DNA of 64,000 bases from Streptomyces sp. CB02980 (lineage in GTDB: Bacteria > Actinomycetota > Actinomycetes > Streptomycetales > Streptomycetaceae): assembly GCF_014451325.2 (NCBI RefSeq), contig NZ_JACSCH020000013.1, positions 62,001-126,000 of the forward strand, read 5' to 3'. Below are positions 45,357 to 52,481 of this stretch, one piece after another; positions within the stretch are counted from its first letter, which is position 1, and each line of letters starts with the position of its first letter. The position numbers and the translations under genes are program-made. Under the pieces are notes generated by a model that made no database searches, was not told the DNA's origin, and was given only the letters and a program-made list of their open reading frames with translations.

Positions 45357-47846
45357 CAGGACGATCGTCGAGGCCGTAGGGGCGCTGTGCTCCGCGAACT
45401 GGTTCTGGCCCTGTGCCCAGAGCCGCCCGAGGCGGACGAGCTGGGCGTCCCGGGCGTCCTGGCCACCGTCGGCCACCGCGCTGCGCAGGGCGTCCCTGGC
45501 GGCGATGACCTCGGCGCTCAGGGCGGCCGGGAAGGAGCCCTGTTCGGCGAACTGGATGGTGGAGACCGCGGTGCGGATCGTCGGGTCGATGCCGGCCAGG
45601 AGGTCCTCCGCCCGTTCCGCGGCCGTGCGCATCGCAGTGGTGTCCATCGTCTCGCGGGTGTCCTTGACTGCCTGGGTCGCGTTCCGAAGCTCTGTCAGGA
45701 GTTCCGTCGGAAGCAGCCCGCGTCCGCCCCTGGCGAGGTTCCCGGCCACGGCCTGGACGTTCCGGGCCCGCGTGCACAGGTCCAAGGTGTCGCGGGCGGA
45801 GTCGAGGAACCCGTCGAGGGAGCGGCTCACGGTCTCTCCGCGGGCGAGGGCCGCGAGGTCGTCTCCGATCTCGGTGAGCGCGTCGCGTTCGGCGTGGGTG
45901 AGCTCCCGCGCCCAGCGGGTGAGGAAGTCGGTGTAGTCGGACTGGAGCGCGGCGGCCTTCCGGCCGACGGCGGAGGAGACCGGGTTGCGCCGGAGCTCGG
46001 CCCTGCTCCATTCCTCGGAGCCGATGCGGAACCTCAGGTCGATGGTCCGGTCGGTGTCGATGCGCACCTGAAGGGTGAGCGGCAGGTCGCCCCGGAGCCC
46101 GTCGGCGCTGTGGTGGACGTGCCCGCCACAGAACTCGTTGCGCCGCGCCGAGCGCAGATGCCGCCCCTCCCAGAAGTTGAACTGTACGTAGGCGCTGTCG
46201 TCGCCGCGGATCACGAGGCCGTCCACGTGCTCCCACTCGGTCGGGTACGGGGTGCCGCCCGGGAAGACGACCTTCACGCCGCCGTCCTCCAGCTCGACTC
46301 CGATGTCCTGGGCCGTGACCTGCCGGGCGGGGGCGGTGCCGAAATCGCCGCCGCAGTTCGAGCAGGCGCTGAGGCCGGCGGCGTTGACCATGGAGCAGCC
46401 CGGGCACTTCAGACCGCCGGAGTCCAGGGGCGTGTCGCAGTCGCCGCAGACGGTCGCGCCGGCGGGGTTGTCGGCCCGGTCGCAGCCCGGGCACACGACG
46501 ACGGCGGCGGCCGGGGCGGTCGCGCGCAGCCCGGACAGGTCTGCGGCGCACACGGGGCAGGCGGCGGTGAGTTCGGGGGCGGGGACGTGGCAGCCGGGGC
46601 AGTCGACCGTGACCCTGCCGAGCAGCGGGGTGGCGCAGGCCGGGCAGGCGTCGGAGTCGACGGGGATCCCCTCGACGGTGCAGCTTTCGGACGGGCAGCC
46701 GAGCGTGTCGAGGAGCCCGGCCTCCACGGCGGCGCCGTGGGCGACGGCCGTCATGGGGTCCACCGCGTCGGACACCGTCTCCTCGCCGAAGAGGTCCTGG
46801 AGTTCGCGCCGGACGGCCGGGATGAAGGTGGAGCCGCCGACCAGCAGGACCCGTTGGATGTCTTCGGGCATCGTGCTGTACCCCGTCAGCACGGCCTCGA
46901 TGGTCTCCCGCATCCCGCGTAGGTGGCCGGTAAGGAGCTCCTCGAAGTCGCCACGCCGCACCGCTCCGGACCAGGAGCCGCCCCGCCGTCCGAGCGGGGC
47001 GAGGACGACCTCGGAGGTGTCCCGCGCGGACAGTTCGATCTTCGCCCGCTCGGCGGCGGCCCGGATGCGGGAGGCGTCCCCGTCCCCGTCGTGGTCGCGC
47101 TCGCCGATCAGGTTCCGCAGGTGTCCGTCGAGCAGGGCATCGAAGTCGGCACCGCCGAGGAGGTTGTCCCCGCCCAGCGCGGCCACGTCGAAGTGGCCGG
47201 GCCCGAGCGTCAGGAGCGACACGTCGAAGGTGCCGCCGCCCAGGTCGAAGACGAGCACGGAGGCGTAGTCCTTGATCCCGTCCTCGCCCGGCCTGACCCC
47301 GAAGGCGTGTGCGGCGGCCGTCGGTTCCTGCAGGATCCGTGCCACGTGGAATCCGGCGAGCCGCCCGGCCTCGCGCACCGCCGCGAACTGCGGCTCGGCG
47401 AAGTACGCGGGTACGGTGATCACCGCGCGCCGGAACGGTACTCCGGCCGAGTCCTCGGCGTCCTTCCTGAGCCGGCGGAGCAGGATGGCGGAGACCTGCA
47501 CGGGGGAGAGCCAGTGCGCGCCGAGCCGGATCTCCACCGAGCCGTCGGGGCTCTCCCGGACGGGAGGGGCGTCGTCCGGCCGCGTCTCCAGCGCCTGCTG
47601 GACCAGCTTGTCTTCCCAGCGCCGCCCGATCAGTCGCTTGACCTCAGTGATCACGGAACGGGGTTCGCCGGAGCGCCAGTTGAGGGCCTCCTGCCCGACG
47701 AGCAGGCCGTCGGAGAGATCGACCCCGACGGCCGAGGGGGTCGCCTGACCGCCGTCCCGGTTGTGCAGGACGACGGGGACGCCGTCGCGCATCCAGGCCG
47801 TGACGGAGTTGGTGGTGCCGAGATCGATGCCGAGGGTCCGGTGCAT
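45342..47846 (-). CDS. Hsp70-family chaperone with zinc-ribbon insertion
   Basis: An 834-residue Hsp70. The ATPase domain (residues 1-375) is intact: GIDLGTTNSVTAW, the phosphate-2 motif VFDLGGGTFDVSLL (about 205) and LLVGGSTFIPAVRRE (about 345). In place of the usual hydrophobic linker there are about 115 residues (about 382-495) with several CxxC ribbons (CPAC, CPGC, CPVC, CPGC, CGDC, CPGC, CSNC). The sequence then returns to an Hsp70 beta-type substrate-binding domain (DIGVELEDGGVKVVF, about 505) and a helical lid. Zinc ribbons at the allosteric linker suggest that nucleic acid or another partner controls the chaperone cycle. It ends a TPR / 96-aa / GrpE / Hsp70 operon. The start at 47846 follows AGGAAG. 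Confidence 0.9.
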   Translation of the reverse strand: MHRTLGIDLGTTNSVTAWMRDGVPVVLHNRDGGQATPSAVGVDLSDGLLVGQEALNWRSGEPRSVITEVKRLIGRRWEDKLVQQALETRPDDAPPVRESPDGSVEIRLGAHWLSPVQVSAILLRRLRKDAEDSAGVPFRRAVITVPAYFAEPQFAAVREAGRLAGFHVARILQEPTAAAHAFGVRPGEDGIKDYASVLVFDLGGGTFDVSLLTLGPGHFDVAALGGDNLLGGADFDALLDGHLRNLIGERDHDGDGDASRIRAAAERAKIELSARDTSEVVLAPLGRRGGSWSGAVRRGDFEELLTGHLRGMRETIEAVLTGYSTMPEDIQRVLLVGGSTFIPAVRRELQDLFGEETVSDAVDPMTAVAHGAAVEAGLLDTLGCPSESCTVEGIPVDSDACPACATPLLGRVTVDCPGCHVPAPELTAACPVCAADLSGLRATAPAAAVVVCPGCDRADNPAGATVCGDCDTPLDSGGLKCPGCSMVNAAGLSACSNCGGDFGTAPARQVTAQDIGVELEDGGVKVVFPGGTPYPTEWEHVDGLVIRGDDSAYVQFNFWEGRHLRSARRNEFCGGHVHHSADGLRGDLPLTLQVRIDTDRTIDLRFRIGSEEWSRAELRRNPVSSAVGRKAAALQSDYTDFLTRWARELTHAERDALTEIGDDLAALARGETVSRSLDGFLDSARDTLDLCTRARNVQAVAGNLARGGRGLLPTELLTELRNATQAVKDTRETMDTTAMRTAAERAEDLLAGIDPTIRTAVSTIQFAEQGSFPAALSAEVIAARDALRSAVADGGQDARDAQLVRLGRLWAQGQNQFAEHSAPTASTIVLPSRQ

Positions 47847-47898
47847 GAAGGAGCGCTTCCTGGTCGTCGTGGTGGGGCGGAGGCGGGAAGTAGGCGGG

Positions 47899-48507
47899 TC
47901 AGGTGCGGCGTCCACGCCCGGCCGACGGCTTGCGGCGGAGCCGCCGCTGGGCGCGGGTGGTGCGCCGGGGCTGGGCCCGTACGGCATCGGGCGCGGGTTC
48001 GAATTCCGGTACCGGATCGGGTACGGGCTCCGGTGCGGGCCCCGGCACCGCGACGACCACCTGCGCGGGCCGCAGGGTGGCGGAGCCGCGCCGGAAGCCG
48101 GTGGCCTTCTCCCGCAGCACGGTGCCACCCGGCAGGCGCGGGTGCGGCTCGGTGCCGACGACACGCATCTCCGCCGGGTCGACGGCCCTGCCCACGACGT
48201 CCATCGGGTCGACATCGTGCCGCGCGAACTCGGCGCGCAGCATCAGGTGGGCCGCCTTGATCTGCTCGCCCAGCGCAAGGGCCGCCGAGGCCGTCTCGCG
48301 GGCGGATCGTGCCGCGTGGAGGACACCGGCCCGGCGGCGGGTGTCGGCGAGCAGGTCGTCCAACGGCAGCAGCGCGCCCAGCAGGGCGTGCAGTCGGGCT
48401 TCGGCCTCGTCCCGCTTGCCGGACAGGGCGGCGACCCTGCGCCGCAGCTTGTCGAGCTCGGACGGCGGGCCGCCGGGGCCGCCGGGGAGGGGGTCGGGAC
48501 CGGTCAC
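47899..48507 (-). CDS. GrpE-like nucleotide exchange factor
   Basis: A 202-residue protein starting at GTG 48507 (GAGGAAC upstream), with its start overlapping the stop of the 96-aa gene. It has a helical N-terminus (SELDKLRRRVAALSGKRDEA, about residues 15-35), then the GrpE-type beta domain: AVDPAEMRVVGTEPHPRLPG and TVLREKATGFRRGSATLRPA (about 110-150). The C-terminus is a basic Pro-rich tail. It is positioned directly before the zinc-ribbon Hsp70 gene and is surely its exchange factor. Unlike housekeeping GrpE it has no DnaJ or HspR neighbour and the sequence is highly diverged. Confidence 0.75.
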   Translation of the reverse strand: MTGPDPLPGGPGGPPSELDKLRRRVAALSGKRDEAEARLHALLGALLPLDDLLADTRRRAGVLHAARSARETASAALALGEQIKAAHLMLRAEFARHDVDPMDVVGRAVDPAEMRVVGTEPHPRLPGGTVLREKATGFRRGSATLRPAQVVVAVPGPAPEPVPDPVPEFEPAPDAVRAQPRRTTRAQRRLRRKPSAGRGRRT

Positions 48508-48794
48508 GGGCGTTCCTCGGGATCGGGGCGGGGCAGGGGCGGGGTGAGCATCTCGGCGACGAGCGCGTCGACGGGCGTGTGGGAGTTCCGGTCGGCCCGG
48601 TGGACGAGGGCCTGCCGGGCCGGGTCCTGCCGGGCGCGGGCGGCGCTCAGTTCCCGGGCCGCCTGGGCCCGGAGCTTCATGGGCCTGGTGCCGGGCGGCG
48701 TGTCGGGCAGGAGCTCGTGGAGCGTGGGGCCGAACCAGGGGAGCGGGGGCGGTTCGGTGTCGACGGGCTGCGGGGAAGGGGCGCCGGTGGTCAA
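48504..48794 (-). CDS. 96-residue hypothetical protein, TTG start
   Basis: This short frame begins at TTG 48794 in a TTGA overlap with the TPR stop and ends in a GTGA overlap with the GrpE start, so it is locked in a four-gene translational chain. It has a Pro-rich first third with PWFGPTLHELLPD, then a basic amphipathic helix (MKLRAQAARELSAARARQD) and a helical end (VDALVAEML). No known domain was recognised. The position between TPR and GrpE suggests an adaptor to the chaperone. It is too short and compositionally biased for a firm call. Confidence 0.6.
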   Translation of the reverse strand: MTTGAPSPQPVDTEPPPLPWFGPTLHELLPDTPPGTRPMKLRAQAARELSAARARQDPARQALVHRADRNSHTPVDALVAEMLTPPLPRPDPEERP

Positions 48795-50584
48795 AAGAGG
48801 GTGTCCTGTCGGGGGTCGTCGCGGCGAGATGTGCGGGGGGCGGAGCCGAAGAGAGGGGCCTGGAGCGGCAGTCCGTCGCCGATCGCCTCCGCGCACGCGA
48901 GGTCGCGCTGCGCCCCGCCGAGGTCGCCCGTCCGTTTGCGCACGGTGGCGCGGAGCACATAGGCGTTCTCCACGACCTTGTCGAAGCGGGTGCTGACACC
49001 GGTCCGCATCAGGTCCCGGAGAAACAGGTCGATGACGTCGGACGGGGCGGCGGTGGCCTCCAGGTGCTCCGCGAGGAGGAGGAGCGCCTCGTGGAGGTTC
49101 TCCCGGACATGGCCCTGAATACGGCTCGGGATCGTCGCAGCCGTGCGCAGGAGTTCGACGCGGCGTTCCAGGCCGTCGCGGCTGCCGGCGTCGGTGCGCC
49201 GGGCCGCGAGGAGCAGAAGGCCGCTGAGGGTGTGGTTGTTCTTCCGGAGGGGCGTCTGTGTCGGGTCCTTGTGGCGGAGCATCTCGCGGACGGCGGCCTG
49301 GGCCTCGTCTGTATGGCCGCTCACGGCGAGCGCCACGGCGCGTTCCTCGCTGTGGCGCTCCAGCCACCGCCGCGCCGGTCCGCAGGCAGGGTCCCGCGCG
49401 AGCATGCCCCGTACCGCGTTGGCGAAGGACGCTTCGTCCCCGAGGAGGCCGTCGAGCTCCGCTTGGGCGGCAGGGTCCCGGGGTGTCACGGCCAGGGCGC
49501 GCTTGAAGAGGCTCCGGCTCTCCAGGGGGTCGGTGTGGGCGACCTGCTTGCCCCGCCGCACCAGTTCGGCGGTCAGTTCGGCGGCCAGGGCGGTGTCCCT
49601 GGGCAGCAGCACGTAGGCCTGTTCGAGTCCGGCGATCCGTATGAGAGGGTCGTTGCCGAGCCCGTTCCGGCCCCGCCCGACGTTCCGCCAGGCGCGGATG
49701 ACGGCGTCCTTCTCGTCGCTCTTGAGGGCGTGCCCGAGCTGTGCCGCCGTACCGATGTCGGCGAGCGCCTCGCTCCACCTGCCGCCTCGTACGCGGTCCC
49801 GCCCCCGGTCCGCGAGGGCTCGGGCCAGAGGGACAGCGTATGTACGGTGCGTGGGCCCTTCCTCGGCCCAGAGGTTGAGGCCGAGGTGGCGGGCGGTGTC
49901 GGCGGAGAGGAGGTCGGCGCTGCGACCGTGGTCGACGAGGTACCAGGCGGCATCGACGAGGGGAATCAGGGCGTGCGGCCCGGCATCCGTGGGGATGTCG
50001 GAGGAAACGATCACGCCGTCCGCGCACTCGGCCTCCCAGGCCGTGTGCCAGGCGGCGAGGGCGTCCCGCCCGGCCCGGGCGTCCAGGGCGCGCAGCAGGT
50101 CGGCGATACGCCCCCGCAGCCTGCCGAGGGCCTGTTCCCAGAGGGCGTCGGGCAGGGGCTCGCCCCGTCGTCCGGTGACCAGCGCGCGGATGTCGTCCGA
50201 GTTCTCCTCGTCCAGGAGGTGCGCCCACAGCACGATCGCGACCGCCGCGACACCGGCGTCCGCGTGCCGGTCTTCCCGCGCCAGCTCACGGAGGGCGCTC
50301 ACGGCGAGGAAGTGGATGACCCCGGTCTCCGCCCCGACGGGTGCGTCAGGGCACAACCGGACCGCCTTCGGCCAGTCCTCTACCCGTGCGGCCATCGCCG
50401 CAAGGAGGGTGCCGTACCGGACATCGGCCGGATCGGTGTCGGGCTCGCCGAACGTGTTCCGGAGTCGCTGCAGAAGCGGTTGCACGACGTCGAACTCGCT
50501 GCGCAGGAAGGCCTGCTCGGCGGCGGCCAGCAGGGATTCCGCCGTGACCTCCCGGTCGGTTCCCCCGGTCTCGTCCACCCGCAC
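48791..50584 (-). CDS. TPR-type repeat protein of the Hsp70 operon
   Basis: A 597-residue all-helical protein with degenerate TPR-like repeats over most of its length, for example GGAQRDLACAEAIGDG near the C-terminus and SRSLFKRALAVTPRDPAAQAE (about residue 355). It is the first gene of the operon with a 96-aa protein, GrpE and Hsp70. GTG 50584 was chosen because AAGGGGG lies 9 nt upstream and the promoter (50622-50651) excludes the longer frame that begins at 50725. TPR proteins commonly recruit clients to Hsp70, which would fit here; no enzymatic motif is visible. The family was not recognised beyond the repeat. Confidence 0.75.
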   Translation of the reverse strand: MRVDETGGTDREVTAESLLAAAEQAFLRSEFDVVQPLLQRLRNTFGEPDTDPADVRYGTLLAAMAARVEDWPKAVRLCPDAPVGAETGVIHFLAVSALRELAREDRHADAGVAAVAIVLWAHLLDEENSDDIRALVTGRRGEPLPDALWEQALGRLRGRIADLLRALDARAGRDALAAWHTAWEAECADGVIVSSDIPTDAGPHALIPLVDAAWYLVDHGRSADLLSADTARHLGLNLWAEEGPTHRTYAVPLARALADRGRDRVRGGRWSEALADIGTAAQLGHALKSDEKDAVIRAWRNVGRGRNGLGNDPLIRIAGLEQAYVLLPRDTALAAELTAELVRRGKQVAHTDPLESRSLFKRALAVTPRDPAAQAELDGLLGDEASFANAVRGMLARDPACGPARRWLERHSEERAVALAVSGHTDEAQAAVREMLRHKDPTQTPLRKNNHTLSGLLLLAARRTDAGSRDGLERRVELLRTAATIPSRIQGHVRENLHEALLLLAEHLEATAAPSDVIDLFLRDLMRTGVSTRFDKVVENAYVLRATVRKRTGDLGGAQRDLACAEAIGDGLPLQAPLFGSAPRTSRRDDPRQDTLF

Positions 50585-50621
50585 GCGCTGTCGCCCCCTT
50601 GCTTCCCCCGTGACAAGATCC

Positions 50622-50651
50622 ACCGTAGGGAGGTGTGTTGGCGGCGTCAAC
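50622..50651 (-). promoter_or_regulatory. Hsp70-operon promoter with island operator copy 4
   Basis: On the minus strand TTGACG (50645-50650) and TACGGT (50622-50627) are spaced by exactly 17 bp. The -35 box lies inside GTTGGCGGCGTCAAC (50637-50651, plus-strand reading), which matches the island consensus at 13 of 15 bases. The gap to the TPR start contains the ribosome site and no other element. Confidence 0.7.
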
Positions 50652-50708
50652 GCGCTTCTGGCGGGGCGCTCGACCTTGGCCGGATCTCGTCCCGATGGGG
50701 CTCTCTTC

Positions 50709-51179
50709 TCAGGTACGGCGGTCACCCGGGGGCGGTGTCGTCAGAACGACCCGGACGGTCTTGCCACCGGGCGGGTGGGGGATCGTCTCCCAGTGGTCGG
50801 CGAGCGCGGCGACGAGCATGAGGCCGTACCCGCCGGTGCGGAGCGCGTCGGACGGGCCGCCCTCGGGGAGCGGCCGGGGGAAACGGGGGAGCCGCTCGCC
50901 GAGGGCGTCGGTCACTTCCACGCGGACCAGACCGGCCGCCGGCTCGAAGTGGAGCGCGAGCCGGAAGTCGCGGCCTGGCGCGTACCCGTGTGCGACGGCG
51001 TTGGCGGCCAGCTCCGCGACGACCAGCTCGGCACGCTCCGTGAGGTCCTGCGGCGCGCCCCAGGACTGGAGCGCGGAGACGGCGAGCAGCCGGGCGAGCC
51101 GGGCTCCGCGGCGAGTGGACGAGAGGAGCTGGGAGAAACCGCATGGAGGTGGGCCGAGTTGGGGAACGAGCCGGTTCAT
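50709..51179 (-). CDS. ATP-binding protein of whiJ-type locus (HATPase_c)
   Basis: A 156-residue RsbW-like GHKL ATPase: N box VVAELAANAVAHGYAPG (about residues 52-68), VEVTDALGERLP as G1 and GGYGLMLVAALADHW as G2. It is divergent from a whiJ-like XRE regulator and a DUF397 gene, the three-gene combination that recurs many times in Streptomyces genomes. In such loci the regulator and DUF397 protein act as an antitoxin/toxin-like or developmental switch, and the ATPase is thought to modulate them. The promoter region between them holds a GTACGC repeat cluster. Confidence 0.85.
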   Translation of the reverse strand: MNRLVPQLGPPPCGFSQLLSSTRRGARLARLLAVSALQSWGAPQDLTERAELVVAELAANAVAHGYAPGRDFRLALHFEPAAGLVRVEVTDALGERLPRFPRPLPEGGPSDALRTGGYGLMLVAALADHWETIPHPPGGKTVRVVLTTPPPGDRRT

Positions 51180-51225
51180 GACGCCAGCGTGACGGCCGAC
51201 CGCGACCGGAGGCGAGCACCGAACC

Positions 51226-51270
51226 CCGTACGCGGAGTCAGCGTACGGGTACGCGCGGTAGACAGTACGC
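51226..51270. promoter_or_regulatory. GTACGC repeat cluster, likely autoregulatory operator
   Basis: CCGTACGC (51226-51233) and GCGTACGG (51241-51248) form a perfect 8-bp inverted repeat around 7 bp, followed by two more GTACGC half-sites at 51249 and 51265. A TAGACA -10-like box (51258-51263) is embedded. It lies between the divergent ATPase and XRE genes, the expected site for the regulator. Confidence 0.6.
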
Positions 51271-51355
51271 GAGAGGAGTCGTCACGCTGAGTCGTGAAGT
51301 CGAGCGACGTGCGCGCGAGCCGTCGCGGACGCGGCACGAAGGAAAGGGGCGATGG

Positions 51356-52247
51356 ATGAGCATCGCCGAAGAGGAGACGGCGGCGGGGGCTGCCGAAGCG
51401 GGGATGGTCCCGACGGGGGAGTGGGAGCGGGAGCCCCACCCGTCGGACAGTCTGCGGACGTTCGGTGCGGTCGTCCAGGCCCTGCGCGAACACGCGGGCC
51501 TCAGCCGGGCCGAACTCGCCGCCCTTGTCCGGTACTCGAAGCACACCGTGGAGTCCGTGGAGCTGGGACGCCGGATGCCGGATGCCGGACGAGGCGTTCG
51601 TGGAGCGCGCCGGGGAGGCACTCGGCAACACGGGAGCGCTCCGCCGCGCCGCCCGCTACCTCAGCCGCGGCGAGGTCGGCCTCGCCGCCTGGTTCCGACG
51701 ATGGGCCCGGCTGGAACGGGAAGCGGCGGCCCTGTCCACGTACGAGTGCCGGCTGGTGCCGGGGTTGTTGCAGTCGGAGGCGTATGCGCGGGCTGTGTTC
51801 GACAACAGCATCCCGCTGCTGGACGACGAGCAGACCCGGAACCAGCTTGTCGCGCGGATGGAGCGGCAGCAGATGGTGCGAGAGCGGCCGACGGTGCCGT
51901 TCAGCTTCATCGTGGAGGAGCACGTGTTCCGGCGCCGGTTGGGCGGGGCGGAGGTGCACGCGAGCATGCTGGGCCACGTGCTTGAGCTCACGGCTCCGCG
52001 CAACGTGACGCTTCAGGTGGTGCCGATGGATCTGGAGTTCCACGGGTGCTTGGACGGGCCGGTGCGGATCCTGGAGACCAAGGAGGGACGGCGGATCGGC
52101 TACTCCGAGGGGCAGCAGAACGGGCGGCTGATCTCCGACGCAAAAGAGGTGAGTCTGCTCTGCCGTCGCTATGAAACACTGCGCTCGCAGGCCCTGAATC
52201 CCAAGGAATCCCGGTACCTGCTGGAGCGACTGCGAGGAGAGCTATGA
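51356..52247 (+). pseudogene. WhiJ-like XRE regulator (DUF5753) broken by 7-bp duplication
   Basis: The first frame (ATG 51356, site AAGGAAAGGGG) gives a complete XRE helix-turn-helix (TFGAVVQALREHAGLSRAEL, about residues 39-58, then ALVRYSKHTVESVELGRR). It then leaves the homology. The rest of a WhiJ-type protein, PDEAFVERAGEALG through the DUF5753 sensor domain to LLERLRGEL, continues in another frame up to 52247. The shift sits exactly on a duplicated 7-mer at 51573-51586; removing one copy restores a single frame of about 294 residues. The gene is therefore either a pseudogene, a slippage-controlled switch, or a sequencing error. Its stop overlaps the DUF397 gene start (ATGA). Confidence 0.8.
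51573..51586 (+). repeat. Tandem 7-bp duplication causing a frameshift
   Basis: GGATGCC is present twice in a row inside the regulator gene. Since 7 is not a multiple of three, loss or gain of one copy switches the reading frame between a full-length and a truncated regulator. The duplication sits between the HTH and the sensor domain. Confidence 0.85.
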
Positions 52248-52435
52248 GCAGCGGTACGACGGAACTTGCCTGGTTCAAGTCCAGCTACAGCGGCACCCAG
52301 GGTGACGACTGCGTGGAGATTGCGGTCGCCGAAGACGCTGTTCACGTACGGGACTCCAAGGACCTGGCCCGCCCGGCCTTCGCCGTGGGGCGCGAGGAGT
52401 GGGCGCCCTTCGTGAGGTTCGTGTCGGGGAACTGA
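52244..52435 (+). CDS. DUF397 small protein of whiJ-type locus
   Basis: A 63-residue protein starting at ATG 52244 and overlapping the regulator's stop. It shows the DUF397 pattern: WFKSSYSGTQGDDCVEIA (about residues 10-27), VHVRDSKD (about 34-41) and a final EEWAPFVRFV. Such proteins pair with WhiJ-like regulators and RsbW-like ATPases in Streptomyces. Because the regulator frame is broken upstream, this protein may be expressed without its cognate regulator unless slippage restores it. Confidence 0.9.
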   Translation: MSSGTTELAWFKSSYSGTQGDDCVEIAVAEDAVHVRDSKDLARPAFAVGREEWAPFVRFVSGN

Positions 52436-52443
52436 CGGAACGA

Positions 52444-52474
52444 CCGGTGTGCCGCTGCCACGGCGGCACACCGG
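52444..52474. terminator. Strong bidirectional hairpin terminator
   Basis: CCGGTGTGCCGC and GCGGCACACCGG form a perfect 12-bp stem with a 7-nt loop between the convergent DUF397 gene and the gene ending at 52482. This is the most stable simple hairpin noticed in the window's intergenic DNA. Confidence 0.88.
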
Positions 52475-52481
52475 CTCTTGC

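Noticed and set aside
50585..50725. N-terminal extension of the TPR protein to 50725
   Set aside because: It would start upstream of a good promoter (50622-50651), and a GTG with a ribosome site exists at 50584.
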